A model generated the notes under the pieces. That model worked only from the letters and a program-made list of their open reading frames with translations. It did no database searches and was not told where the DNA came from. A program made the translations under genes and the position numbers. A stretch of 42,994 nucleotides of DNA from Candidatus Thalassarchaeum sp. (GTDB lineage: Archaea > Thermoplasmatota > Poseidoniia > Poseidoniales > Thalassarchaeaceae), in contig JAKUOA010000004.1 in NCBI GenBank assembly GCA_022451235.1, forward strand, positions 1-42,994. The letters run 5' to 3'. Positions within the stretch are counted from its first letter, which is position 1. Each line of letters starts with the position of its first letter. Of the stretch, positions 24,786-33,347 are shown one piece after another.

Positions 24786-25784
24786 ATGGCCGATGATCCT
24801 TACCGAGTCCTAGGTGTCCAAAAGGACGCTACTGATGCGGAGATAAAGCGGACTTACCGCAAATTGGCAAGACAACATCACCCTGATAGAAACCCAGACG
24901 ATGCCGCTGCTGAAGAGAGATTCAAGGCTATTCAAGCGGCTTACGACCAGATTGGTACAGCCGCAGCCCGAAAGGAGTATGACCAGCAGAGAAGAATGGA
25001 GGAAATGTTTGCTCGAGGAGGTAATCCATTCTCTGGATTTGGTGGTGGAGGTGGAGGCTTTCGAAGCGGAGGATTCAGTGGTGGTCAAGGCTTCGATTTC
25101 TCAGATATTTTTAGTCAATTCATGGGTGGGATGGGAGGTACTGAACAACAATTCCAACAACAAAATAGGCAGCAACGCCGCCCTCCTCAATCACCACCTT
25201 TACGTCGAGGTCCAGATATTGAGGCCGGAATTGATATTACCCTAGAACAGGCTCTCAGTGGCACAAAAATAGAGTTTGGGCATCGTCGATTAAGAATCTG
25301 TGAAAGTTGTGAAGGTAAATCATTTAACTCACCAAAAACGTGTGCTAAATGTTCCGGTAAAGGCGTCGAATCACGATCTTCAACAATCACAGTAAGCATC
25401 CCTTCAGGTGCTCAGCATGGTCAACAATTGCGCCTTAAAAAAATGGGTCATGAACATCCTCAAGGAGAGGCAGGGGACTTGCTAATCACAATTCGGCTAG
25501 ATGCCGAAGAAGGCCGTCGTTGGGAAGGCGGTAGGCTGATTCAAGAAGTCCCGGTTACTTACTCTACTTTGATGCTAGGAGGTGCAGTTAGGATACGTAC
25601 TCCAGCAGGTAAGCGAGTGCAAATTGAGGTAGTTGAAGGTACACGGATTGGTGATCGTCGCCGACTTGGTGGTCACGGTCATGACGGTGGGCCTCTAGAT
25701 ATCGAGTTCATTCTGGCCGAGCCAGAAAAAGTCAGTAAGGAACAGAAAGAGGCACTTGACCGATTGAAAGAATCTGGGCTCTGA
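24786..25784 (+). CDS. dnaJ: DnaJ-type Hsp40 co-chaperone with reduced zinc-finger region
   Basis: A 332-residue co-chaperone that would stimulate an Hsp70. The J-domain occupies residues about 4-68, with the HPD tripeptide at 32-34. A Gly/Phe-rich linker (about 78-120) follows, then a Gln-rich stretch. The cysteine-rich region holds two CxxC motifs (C172-C175 in CESCEGKS and C186-C189 in CAKCSGKG), enough for one zinc site. Full DnaJ has four CxxCxGxG motifs. The C-terminal substrate-binding domains CTD I/II follow (SIPSGAQHGQQLRLKKMG, DLLITIRLDAEEG). DnaK and GrpE are not next to it here. Confidence 0.92.
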   Translation: MADDPYRVLGVQKDATDAEIKRTYRKLARQHHPDRNPDDAAAEERFKAIQAAYDQIGTAAARKEYDQQRRMEEMFARGGNPFSGFGGGGGGFRSGGFSGGQGFDFSDIFSQFMGGMGGTEQQFQQQNRQQRRPPQSPPLRRGPDIEAGIDITLEQALSGTKIEFGHRRLRICESCEGKSFNSPKTCAKCSGKGVESRSSTITVSIPSGAQHGQQLRLKKMGHEHPQGEAGDLLITIRLDAEEGRRWEGGRLIQEVPVTYSTLMLGGAVRIRTPAGKRVQIEVVEGTRIGDRRRLGGHGHDGGPLDIEFILAEPEKVSKEQKEALDRLKESGL

Positions 25785-25824
25785 TTAAACATCAATTAAA
25801 AAACGCACTTTTTGCGCCAGTGGT

Positions 25825-28800
25825 ATGCGAGAAGTCAGAGATTTTGGGAAAGTTGCTGACGTTCTACTCCCTCGTAGTTTCAAATTGCATGCCGCAGTCT
25901 TAGCAATTAGTCTATTCATGATTCCCGGATTAATCGCCAGCCTCACACCCATTGATGTCCAGTCCTACGACATGGAGTCTCCTGAATTAACCGCAAACCA
26001 GGTTGTAAATGAGCAATTCGAAGCGGCTGAGAAGACACATGGATTTGCGGTATCGGTGAGGAGTAATGAGGCCATTTTGGCAGGTAACTCTGCCCCTCAC
26101 TTCATTGATTCAGGAGACATAGATTATGCCAATCTTCCTCACCCTTCCGAACGCCTACCCTTCCAAGGTACTAGTGCAGGTTTGGTGGGAGATGATATTC
26201 CGATTGGTGGTATCCTTAATCTCACAGTACTCAGGGAGATAGAATCGAAAACAGAAATTGCAAGTTCTCACTATCTCTTGAATTACACAAGGCCTCTCGT
26301 AACAGAACTCACTGGAACAGGATTCATGGGGCCTATGTCTCTTCCCGATATTCTTCGTGCTTTCATGGCCGGAGAGTCATTGTTAACCCAACCGACGGTG
26401 AATGTGTTCGGCATCCCACAACCTCCAAAGACAAATTGGGAAGATTGCGGAGTCCTAGAATGTCTGACGTACGATGATCCAAACGTTACCCAAGATCACA
26501 TCGACTTAGCAGCCCACAGAATGATAATGAATTCTGATGGAGCTATGTTGAGATGGTTTTCGACAGATAGAGGTTTTACTCACGATGAAAACAGTACTCT
26601 GATTGGACCAATAGGAGGAACAATTCGAGAAGACGGAACCTTCGACGAAGATGTTACTTGGGGTCCAGGCCGATGGTCATCATCAACAACATGGATATTG
26701 ATTCAACTCAGTCGTACTGATTTAGAAGAGAATGGAATTACATACTATTGGGCGGATGCAGAAAATCAAAGGAATGGCTACGAATTTGAGGGATTGAATT
26801 TAGTTACAACACCACCTCAGTATTCTGTAACTGATTGCAGGGAAGCGAAGGAATCTGGAGATGAACTTTGCAGCTTTGAATGGGCAATAATCGATCTCGA
26901 AAAGCAAATGCGTACAACCGATCAACTGTCAGTTACCTTTTCCATTAACGAAGGTGTTAATGTAGAATTGAATCGTGAATTGCTTGAGTCAAGTCTTCTG
27001 CTTATTGCAATGGCCATTGCGATTACTATTCTCTTGTGGTTCAGTCTCAGAAGAGCCTCAGATGTCGTGATTGTGGGAGCAACGCTACTTTTTGCTCTCC
27101 TTTGGATGCAAGGGTCAATCGGTTGGATGATGGTACTAGGAGAACGGTATGGATTCAAGATAATCAGCAAGAGCCAATTTTCCAATCTTCTTCCGATATT
27201 GGTAATTGCTCTCGGTATCGATGACAGTCTACACGCCCTACACAGATACAAGGAAGAAAGGAGACAAGGAAGAACGCCCGAGCAATCTGCTCACGCCTCT
27301 CTATCCCGAGTCGGCAGAGCGATTATGCTTACATCATTCACAACCATGTCTGCGTTTGCTGCAAACTTGACTTCTGATATCGCCGCTCTCCGCTCATTCG
27401 GTGTCGAGGCGGCGCTTGGAGTTGCGGCAGCTTTCATCCTAACAGGAATTTGGGCACCACTAATCAGAATGGATTGGGATAAATACCTTCGAGAGAAAGG
27501 AAAGTTACCAGAAGAAGAAGAAGGCATAGTTCACATGATAAGTGAAGAAAAATTAGTTAAAATTGCAGATAATTCTTCAAAGAATTCGGCCGTTTTACTT
27601 GTGTTAATTATGGCAATAACAGCCGTTGCAGTTCCAATGATGCTGAGTCTTGAAGGGGACTTCAAGGTCGAAGATTTCCTCGATGAAGAATCAGATTTCG
27701 CCCAGGCCGTTGAGTTAGTCAATACCAGATTTAGTGACGAGGGAGAGCCGGCGGTAGTAATTATTGAAGGTGATATGTTAGATCCTAGGGTCTTCGCAGC
27801 GATTCAGGAAACTAGGGACAATATGGCTGAACCGAGTCCTAATGATCCCGGAAAATACACCAAGACTCCGCTAGGCACCCCTGAACTGCATGCAGTCGAT
27901 GAGTTAGTTTGGGCGGCTAAGGCTAGTATGTTCGCCAATGTTACGCCATTTGTCGAAGCAGGTTGGGAATCCGACACTCTTGAATGCGACACACTACTCA
28001 CAGGATTGCCCGATGATAACGACAGAGACTGTTTAAGATTCATGTATGGATTCGTGTATGTCTATGGAGTTCCAGAAGGAGGCTACATTCCACATATTCC
28101 TCCATCATTGACGGCGCTAAATATCGCTCCTAATTGCGAAATAGACCCTGAAATGGTACATCTTTGTCGTGATGGTAGCATTCCAGAATATCCTCGAATG
28201 ACACTTCGTTGGGGTATTGCAAATCCCGAGCAATTTATCGTTGTTGAACAGGTTTTAGCGGAGTTGGAAATGGATATGCAGCCATTCCAAGAATTAGCAG
28301 CACAAGGCCTATCTGAAAGAGCAGATATTAGCTCGGCGACTGAAGAATATCCAGTTACCTGGGCGATTGCTACTGGCGACCCTGTGACTCGTTTCGTCGC
28401 TGCAAATAGTATGCAGAACCAACTACAAGGGACATTGGTTCTAGGGGTTCTATTCTGTCTTATCACACTCTGGTGGGGGTTCCGAAAGGTCGAATATGGA
28501 TTTGATGATTATTCTATTCGAGATCTTGCAGTATCTTCACCGATAATTATTGGAATAACTGGATATGTATACCTGACAGTTAGCGTTAATCTTGCTATTG
28601 CCATTGCAATCCTTCTGGTTATTGGCGCTGGATATTGGGGCACTAGATCTCTCTCGACTGCAATCTTTACCACAATCCCAATTGTAGTTGTAATAATTTG
28701 GCTATACGCGATAATCGCAGCTGCTGGATATGGGTTGAACATGGTTACAGTAGCAATTGCCGCGATGAGTCTAGGTGTAGGAATAGACTACGTTATCCAC

Positions 28801-29094
28801 GTGGTTGAGAGGTATCGAGAGGAACGTGCAACCGGTGCTGATGTAGAGACCAGCATCAAGGCGATTGGAGGAGCTGCAGGCCTTGCCCTGTTTGGATCAG
28901 CCGTCTCAGATGTAACAGGTTTCCTAATCATAACCCGCTCTGCAATGGGCTTCTTTGCAAGTTTCGGTCTGTTCTGTGCTGCAATGATTGGGCTTTCCTT
29001 ATTCGCCAGCCTAGTCGTTACACCAGCAATGCTTGGTGCAATGTCTCGAACACGGAGCAACGAGACTCAGCAGGTTGAAGCAGTTGGGGCTTGA
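25825..29094 (+). CDS. RND/MMPL-superfamily membrane protein
   Basis: This large integral membrane protein of 1089 residues is built as two repeats. Each has one transmembrane helix, a long extracytoplasmic loop (about 35-385 and 610-870) and a bundle of five or six helices. The helix bundles carry the sterol-sensing-domain-like pattern of the RND superfamily, seen in the repeated motifs ALGIDDSLHALHRYKEER (first half) and SLGVGIDYVIHVVERYREER (second half), with Asp residues in the position used for proton coupling. It resembles the predicted RND exporters (COG1033, MmpL/HpnN-like). The loops contain several cysteine pairs that may form disulfides. The substrate is unknown; lipids or hydrophobic compounds are typical. 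Confidence 0.88.
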   Translation: MREVRDFGKVADVLLPRSFKLHAAVLAISLFMIPGLIASLTPIDVQSYDMESPELTANQVVNEQFEAAEKTHGFAVSVRSNEAILAGNSAPHFIDSGDIDYANLPHPSERLPFQGTSAGLVGDDIPIGGILNLTVLREIESKTEIASSHYLLNYTRPLVTELTGTGFMGPMSLPDILRAFMAGESLLTQPTVNVFGIPQPPKTNWEDCGVLECLTYDDPNVTQDHIDLAAHRMIMNSDGAMLRWFSTDRGFTHDENSTLIGPIGGTIREDGTFDEDVTWGPGRWSSSTTWILIQLSRTDLEENGITYYWADAENQRNGYEFEGLNLVTTPPQYSVTDCREAKESGDELCSFEWAIIDLEKQMRTTDQLSVTFSINEGVNVELNRELLESSLLLIAMAIAITILLWFSLRRASDVVIVGATLLFALLWMQGSIGWMMVLGERYGFKIISKSQFSNLLPILVIALGIDDSLHALHRYKEERRQGRTPEQSAHASLSRVGRAIMLTSFTTMSAFAANLTSDIAALRSFGVEAALGVAAAFILTGIWAPLIRMDWDKYLREKGKLPEEEEGIVHMISEEKLVKIADNSSKNSAVLLVLIMAITAVAVPMMLSLEGDFKVEDFLDEESDFAQAVELVNTRFSDEGEPAVVIIEGDMLDPRVFAAIQETRDNMAEPSPNDPGKYTKTPLGTPELHAVDELVWAAKASMFANVTPFVEAGWESDTLECDTLLTGLPDDNDRDCLRFMYGFVYVYGVPEGGYIPHIPPSLTALNIAPNCEIDPEMVHLCRDGSIPEYPRMTLRWGIANPEQFIVVEQVLAELEMDMQPFQELAAQGLSERADISSATEEYPVTWAIATGDPVTRFVAANSMQNQLQGTLVLGVLFCLITLWWGFRKVEYGFDDYSIRDLAVSSPIIIGITGYVYLTVSVNLAIAIAILLVIGAGYWGTRSLSTAIFTTIPIVVVIIWLYAIIAAAGYGLNMVTVAIAAMSLGVGIDYVIHVVERYREERATGADVETSIKAIGGAAGLALFGSAVSDVTGFLIITRSAMGFFASFGLFCAAMIGLSLFASLVVTPAMLGAMSRTRSNETQQVEAVGA

Positions 29095-29110
29095 CGGCTG
29101 GTCGAACCAC

Positions 29111-29437
29111 ATGGATGCTTCCGATTCGTTGACCGATCTCGAGAGAGGAAAGGAAGACTGTGTAATGCGGTTTGCTGATGGACAAGCATTCCGAGTAGAT
29201 TATCTCGATATCCGATTGGCTTGTCCTTGCGCAAAATGTGCGCCAAGACAGGAAAATGAACAGCGAATTATTGAATTCCGAGAGGAGGTCATGAGATTAC
29301 GATTGGATAAGCCAAAGACGGAATTGGTGGGCCGCTATGGCTTACGATTTTCTTGGCCCACCGGCTGTTCTAGTGGTATTTTCTCTTTCTCTCTACTACG
29401 AGGCATCTGCGAAGAAAAAGCAATTTTGATTGATTAA
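29111..29437 (+). CDS. DUF971 (gamma-butyrobetaine hydroxylase N-terminal-like) protein
   Basis: This 108-residue small protein matches the DUF971 fold: MRFADGQAFRVDYLDIRLACPCAKC, then a helix EEVMRLRLDKPKTELVG and a strand YGLRFSWPTGCSSGIFSFSLLR. The CPCAKC cluster resembles the metal-binding residues found in many family members. The family occurs alone in prokaryotes, sometimes near Fe-S assembly or Mrp genes, and at the N-terminus of gamma-butyrobetaine dioxygenase. The ATG at 29111 is used; an upstream start at 29033 overlaps the RND gene end and is less like the family. Confidence 0.8.
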   Translation: MDASDSLTDLERGKEDCVMRFADGQAFRVDYLDIRLACPCAKCAPRQENEQRIIEFREEVMRLRLDKPKTELVGRYGLRFSWPTGCSSGIFSFSLLRGICEEKAILID

Positions 29438-29448
29438 TTTGGACAGAA

Positions 29449-29466
29449 GCGCTCAAAGGTAACCCT
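29449..29466 (+). promoter_or_regulatory. Candidate promoter ahead of pus10
   Basis: GCGCTCAAAGGTAACCC lies about 60-75 bases upstream of the pus10 ATG and resembles the elements before rpl11 and secE. It is a pattern match only. Confidence 0.3.
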
Positions 29467-29523
29467 TGATTCCGCAAATCATCGCAATGTGGGATTCCCT
29501 CCCTTGTTGCGGTGGGTGATTCA

Positions 29524-30954
29524 ATGACCCGAGATGAGCCAGAGGCCGATGAGACTACGCCTGAAGAAGAAGAGTGGCAACTCTACGCAACGGCTGGTTA
29601 TGCTGCCGCAGAAGATCCTTGGGACGACCTCGTCGAAGTTCAAGACGAGGAAGAGCAAGAAGAGGAATGGTTCGATGGTGATGACTTCGAAACCAATGGG
29701 CAAACTTTGGATTGGGATTCCCCCCCTTGTCCAACTCCATTAGGTATAGCTCACATGATTCGACTCGGTACGTGTAATCACTGCTTACACCGAGTTAGCG
29801 GACGTCGTACTGAAGAAATCGGAGAAAAGGGAGGCGAATATCTTCGTGCTGAAGCATTTGCTAGAGACAAGGAATTGGAATCATTCGAGGCGCCCGATCT
29901 ATGTCCACTTTGCGAGAATCTCTTCGAAGATGTCGATAATATCGTTGAAAGAATAGTCGAACAAACCGGAGAACTCGATCATGGCTCATTACAAATTGGA
30001 GTTCATATTCCTAAAGATCTAATTCAGGAAGAAGATAGAATTCGTACTCGTCATGCAGCACCTGGTTCTCGACCGTTGAAAGCGGCATTTTCAGAATCGG
30101 TTCAGAAAGGAGTTGCTGCCCGAATGGAAGGTGTTGAATTCGTTAAAGAACGACCCGATTTAATGATTTTAATCGATTGTTTAACCCTAAGAGTCGATGT
30201 TGATATTCGTCCGGTATTCATCTACGGTCGCTATCGAAAGTTGAGTCGAGGAATACCTCAAACCCGCTGGCCTTGCCGCTCTTGCCGTGGCCGTCCAGAG
30301 GGTTGTGAAGCCTGTGAAGGAACAGGGCTGCAATACCCTGATTCTGTGCAAGATCTAATCGGCGAACCATTCCGGCTAGTTTTGTCTGCAGAAAACACCT
30401 CATTCCATGGAATGGGGCGAGAAGACATCGATGTTCGTTGTTTAGGAAGAGGCCGCCCCTTTGTCCTAGAAGTAAAGCGCCCAAAGGTCCGCCGCACAGA
30501 TCTGGAGGAAGTTATGAAAGCAGTCAACTCAAACGGTGCGGATAAAATCGAGATTAGTGATTTGCGTTGGACGAACCGAAGCGAAGTTAGTAGGGTGAAA
30601 GAAACCCGAGCAGACAAGTCCTACACAATTCGTTTCTCCGTTGAAGAGCCACCGGAGGAATCGTTCATCATTGAATCAATTTCCAAACTATCTGGAGTCA
30701 CTTTGGAACAACAAACACCGAAGAGAGTCTCTCACCGCAGAGCGGACCTAACTCGCAAGCGTAAGGTAGTCTCAATCGACAATGTTGCAGTTGAAGACAG
30801 CGAAGTACAATTTTCGGTGCGCTGCGAGGCTGGAACTTACGTCAAGGAGCTAGTACATTCCGACGAAGGTAGAACCGTTCCATCAGTAGCGGGTGTTTTG
30901 GGAAGTCCCTGTGAAGTAATTTGGCTAGATGTTGAGGATATCCACGCTGACTGA
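29524..30954 (+). CDS. pus10: tRNA pseudouridine(54/55) synthase Pus10
   Basis: Makes pseudouridine at tRNA positions 54 and 55 in archaea. From the ATG at 29524 it has 476 residues. The N-terminal THUMP-like domain has two CxxC pairs (CNHC at 84-87 and CPLC at 127-130). The catalytic domain carries CRSCRGRPEGCEAC (another cysteine cluster), the active-site GREDIDVRCLGRGRPF and the C-terminal AGTYVKELVHSDEGRTVPS. The first 65 residues are strongly acidic (EEEEQ, EEEW, DDFE) and are not part of the usual archaeal protein. GGTGGGTGAT ahead supports the start. The next gene, eL21, begins after a short hairpin and promoter-like sequence. Confidence 0.94.
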   Translation: MTRDEPEADETTPEEEEWQLYATAGYAAAEDPWDDLVEVQDEEEQEEEWFDGDDFETNGQTLDWDSPPCPTPLGIAHMIRLGTCNHCLHRVSGRRTEEIGEKGGEYLRAEAFARDKELESFEAPDLCPLCENLFEDVDNIVERIVEQTGELDHGSLQIGVHIPKDLIQEEDRIRTRHAAPGSRPLKAAFSESVQKGVAARMEGVEFVKERPDLMILIDCLTLRVDVDIRPVFIYGRYRKLSRGIPQTRWPCRSCRGRPEGCEACEGTGLQYPDSVQDLIGEPFRLVLSAENTSFHGMGREDIDVRCLGRGRPFVLEVKRPKVRRTDLEEVMKAVNSNGADKIEISDLRWTNRSEVSRVKETRADKSYTIRFSVEEPPEESFIIESISKLSGVTLEQQTPKRVSHRRADLTRKRKVVSIDNVAVEDSEVQFSVRCEAGTYVKELVHSDEGRTVPSVAGVLGSPCEVIWLDVEDIHAD

Positions 30955-30969
30955 AGCCCAAAGGGCTCA
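30952..30969 (+). other. Hairpin at the pus10 stop codon
   Basis: TGAAGCCCAAAGGGCTCA contains an AGCCC/GGGCT stem extended by TGA/CA with one bulged A, starting at the stop codon. It resembles the palindrome at 17384-17400. No T-run follows. Confidence 0.35.
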
Positions 30970-30972
30970 GAT

Positions 30973-30987
30973 GGGCTTAAGAATGGG
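30973..30987 (+). promoter_or_regulatory. Candidate promoter ahead of eL21
   Basis: GGGCTTAAGAATGGG lies about 50 bases upstream of the eL21 ATG, between the pus10 hairpin and the coding start, and could serve the eL21-rpoF-DUF655-ksgA transcript. Confidence 0.35.
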
Positions 30988-31033
30988 CGGTAGGTCGACC
31001 GCTCGCACGACCTATGGTCGAGGGGTGAAAATA

Positions 31034-31324
31034 ATGCGCCGAAGTCACGGAACTCGTCAAGGAACTCGCAGTATTCTACGTCGGTCCAAAACCCAGCGTA
31101 GTCGGATTAATATCGCTCGAGTAATGCACCAATATGAGATTGGTGATAGAGTTTCAGTCGTGCTTGATGGTTCCCAGCAAAAGGGTATGCCTCACCGTAG
31201 ATTCCAAGGAGCTACAGGCGTAATTGAAGCCAAGCAAGGCCGAGCGTGGGTAGTTACTCTACACGATAAGAATATGGCAAAGACCGTTATAGCTCGCCCA
31301 GAGCACCTACACCCATTGGAGTGA
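31034..31324 (+). CDS. rpl21e: 50S ribosomal protein eL21
   Basis: This 96-residue archaeal/eukaryal ribosomal protein has the basic N-terminus MRRSHGTRQGTRSILRR and an SH3-like core (YEIGDRVSVVLDGSQQKGMPHRRFQGATG). The ATG at 31034 is supported by GGGGTGAAAATA just upstream and by the family start; the longer frame from 30929 runs into pus10. It starts the conserved order eL21-rpoF-DUF655-ksgA. Confidence 0.96.
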   Translation: MRRSHGTRQGTRSILRRSKTQRSRINIARVMHQYEIGDRVSVVLDGSQQKGMPHRRFQGATGVIEAKQGRAWVVTLHDKNMAKTVIARPEHLHPLE

Positions 31325-31329
31325 TTTAC

Positions 31330-31683
31330 ATGAGCAACAGAGAGTTCGTCGACTTCGCCACCGTACGTGATTTGTTATTGGATGCACGAGAACGACGTGG
31401 GGAATTGTCATACGAGCAGAAAGTCGCTCTTCAACACGCTGAGTGGGCTGCTAGCGAGAACCGAGGGGGAATAAAGACAAGTCCTGAGATATTCACTAAT
31501 CTATTCGAAGATCTCTCAAAGAATGAGAAATTAGGTCAGTATCCTGAGGTTTGTGCAAAGATTGCCGAACTTGCCCCAATGGAAGTCGAGAATGTTAGGG
31601 TAATCATCGCATCTAAGAGAATCGCAATGGATACAGACGAGGTAGAAGAGATTATCACCACCGTCAGACAACACATTCTTTGA
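31330..31683 (+). CDS. rpoF: RNA polymerase subunit Rpo4 (RpoF, Rpb4 homologue)
   Basis: This 117-residue helical protein forms the polymerase stalk with Rpo7. The HRDC-like fold pattern runs from about 32 to 115: EQKVALQHAEWAA, TSPEIFTNLFEDLSKN, AKIAELAPMEVENVRVI and TDEVEEIITTVRQHIL. The ATG at 31330 lies 5 bases after the eL21 stop and has GGAGTGATTTAC ahead, so translation is probably coupled. The neighbours are those found in many euryarchaea. Confidence 0.93.
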   Translation: MSNREFVDFATVRDLLLDARERRGELSYEQKVALQHAEWAASENRGGIKTSPEIFTNLFEDLSKNEKLGQYPEVCAKIAELAPMEVENVRVIIASKRIAMDTDEVEEIITTVRQHIL

Positions 31684-31758
31684 CTTGCAAATTTGATAAT
31701 TTAACAAAAGTCAGCATTTTGCTGTAATTTTGCCTAACCCTACAAAACACATTCATTC

Positions 31759-32361
31759 ATGAGGGATAACCGAACTCCGAGGACTGGGAATATGCAGCCG
31801 AGTGGCAATGTTAACGGCGACGGAGCCGATGGGCCCTTTGCCTCTGAGACTCATGTTCGTGTCCTCGATGTCATGGAAAGAAGACCCGTGGGCATGGAAA
31901 TACATGCTATTTCGGAACCAGGACTTCACATTGTTCGGGCAAGATTGAACGATGGCTTCTCCTCAGAATCTGGTGACCATTTTGCTCTTGAGTCAGGTAA
32001 GTCTGGACAACTATCACCTCTACGCTTCCAAGATCTATCTGGAGATGCTAATTCGGTCTTGCAAGAAGCGGTTGCAGAATCAATCAAAGTGAATCCTGAC
32101 CCACATTTGGGATTCTATAACCGAGCCAACAACATTTCACGTAAGGTTCACGCCTTTCGATTGCTACCGGGAGTTGGCAGTTCAACCGCTAGGTCTTGGG
32201 TTGAAATTCGTGGGCCAAATGGCTGGGTTGACCTAGATGAAGTAAGTCAAAAGCTCGATATTGACGCAGTCGAATTGCTAGCGGAGAGATATGTAAGTGA
32301 AATGGAAAATCCAGGAGAAGTCCCCTGTCTGCTAGATTTACTGGTGAGGGTCGACGCCTAA
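31759..32361 (+). CDS. DUF655 family protein
   Basis: A 200-residue archaeal protein of the DUF655 family, recognised by VRVLDVMERRPVGME near the start, a short OB-like middle part and a helix-hairpin-helix (AFRLLPGVGSSTARSWVEIR, about 133-152) that suggests nucleic acid binding. The position between rpoF and ksgA is the classical one. The first 25 residues are a polar, poorly conserved extension, and ATG 31792 is an alternative start. No Shine-Dalgarno is seen, and an AT-rich gap of 75 bases precedes it. The role is unknown, probably in RNA metabolism. Confidence 0.85.
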   Translation: MRDNRTPRTGNMQPSGNVNGDGADGPFASETHVRVLDVMERRPVGMEIHAISEPGLHIVRARLNDGFSSESGDHFALESGKSGQLSPLRFQDLSGDANSVLQEAVAESIKVNPDPHLGFYNRANNISRKVHAFRLLPGVGSSTARSWVEIRGPNGWVDLDEVSQKLDIDAVELLAERYVSEMENPGEVPCLLDLLVRVDA

Positions 32362-32374
32362 TCGAGGTGGGCGT

Positions 32375-33247
32375 ATGGACGATCTCGATGTCAGATTGCT
32401 AGTAGAATTGCTACGAGACCGAATTATTCCAGATCGAAAGCTCGGCCAACATTTCCTGCTCGACGAAGCGGTTATCGATAGGGCAGTAGAAATTGCTTCG
32501 AAGAATCATCCTATTAACGAGCAAAGTCATGTTTTGGAGATTGGTCCAGGTCCAGGTTCGCTGACATTAGAATTATTGCGAACGGGAGCAAAAGTAACCG
32601 CCATAGAATTAGATCAGGAATCCACGAATCATCTCGCCAGAGTTTTCAACGGCGTTGATGGGAAATTACAAGTTATTCACGCCGATGCACTAGAAATCGA
32701 TTGGCCAGAAGACATTACTCACATTGTTTCCAATCTCCCATACCAGATATCTAGCCCCGTGCTAGAGAGAATTCAGAAGCATCATTCCAATACCCAAATC
32801 AAAGGAATTTCATTACTCGTTCAGGAAGAATTTGCAGAACGTATGGCGATGAAAAAAGGGTATGCAACCCGTGGTCCCCTGGGTCACTCACTTTGGCTTG
32901 ACTTCGATGTCGAACTGGATGTAAAGGTCGCACCTCATTCATTTAGTCCGTCACCAAGAGTACATTCACGTCTGACAAATTTAATTCCAGTTAACCGTGA
33001 AACAACACAATCGATTGACAACCGCCTATACAGGATGGTCATCACAGAATGTTTTAGCAATCGTCGACGTAAACTTAGGACATCTCTGAAGAAGTCCCCA
33101 AAACGCCTCAATAGAATACCAGGTTGGCATCGTTCTCGATGGGAATCAGCAATCAAGACAATACCTAGCCAAACACTTGAACTCCGGCCTGAGAATCTAA
33201 CTTCAGAGGATTGGGTCTTGCTAATCAGTCAAATTAGTCAGCCTTGA
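32375..33247 (+). CDS. ksgA: 16S rRNA dimethyladenosine transferase KsgA/RsmA/Dim1
   Basis: An AdoMet-dependent enzyme that dimethylates the two adjacent adenines in helix 45 of 16S rRNA during small-subunit maturation. It has 290 residues, with KLGQHFLLD (22-30), motif I EIGPGPG (55-61), the acidic motif AIELD (76-80), NLPYQISSP (120-128, the catalytic NLPY) and a C-terminal helical domain with HSFSPSPRVHSRL. GAGGTGGGCGT precedes the ATG, 13 bases after DUF655. It ends the conserved four-gene unit. Confidence 0.96.
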   Translation: MDDLDVRLLVELLRDRIIPDRKLGQHFLLDEAVIDRAVEIASKNHPINEQSHVLEIGPGPGSLTLELLRTGAKVTAIELDQESTNHLARVFNGVDGKLQVIHADALEIDWPEDITHIVSNLPYQISSPVLERIQKHHSNTQIKGISLLVQEEFAERMAMKKGYATRGPLGHSLWLDFDVELDVKVAPHSFSPSPRVHSRLTNLIPVNRETTQSIDNRLYRMVITECFSNRRRKLRTSLKKSPKRLNRIPGWHRSRWESAIKTIPSQTLELRPENLTSEDWVLLISQISQP

Positions 33248-33347
33248 ACCATTCTGAGAACCGGAGAACCACGCCTTCAAAGCCCACAGTAGGTTCGGCG
33301 ACAACAGCGAAGCGCGTACAGGCCTCGCTGGGAAGGGAGATGGTTAA

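Noticed and set aside
30929..31033. Long start for eL21
   Set aside because: It overlaps the pus10 end and hairpin. The family start and a Shine-Dalgarno sequence support 31034.
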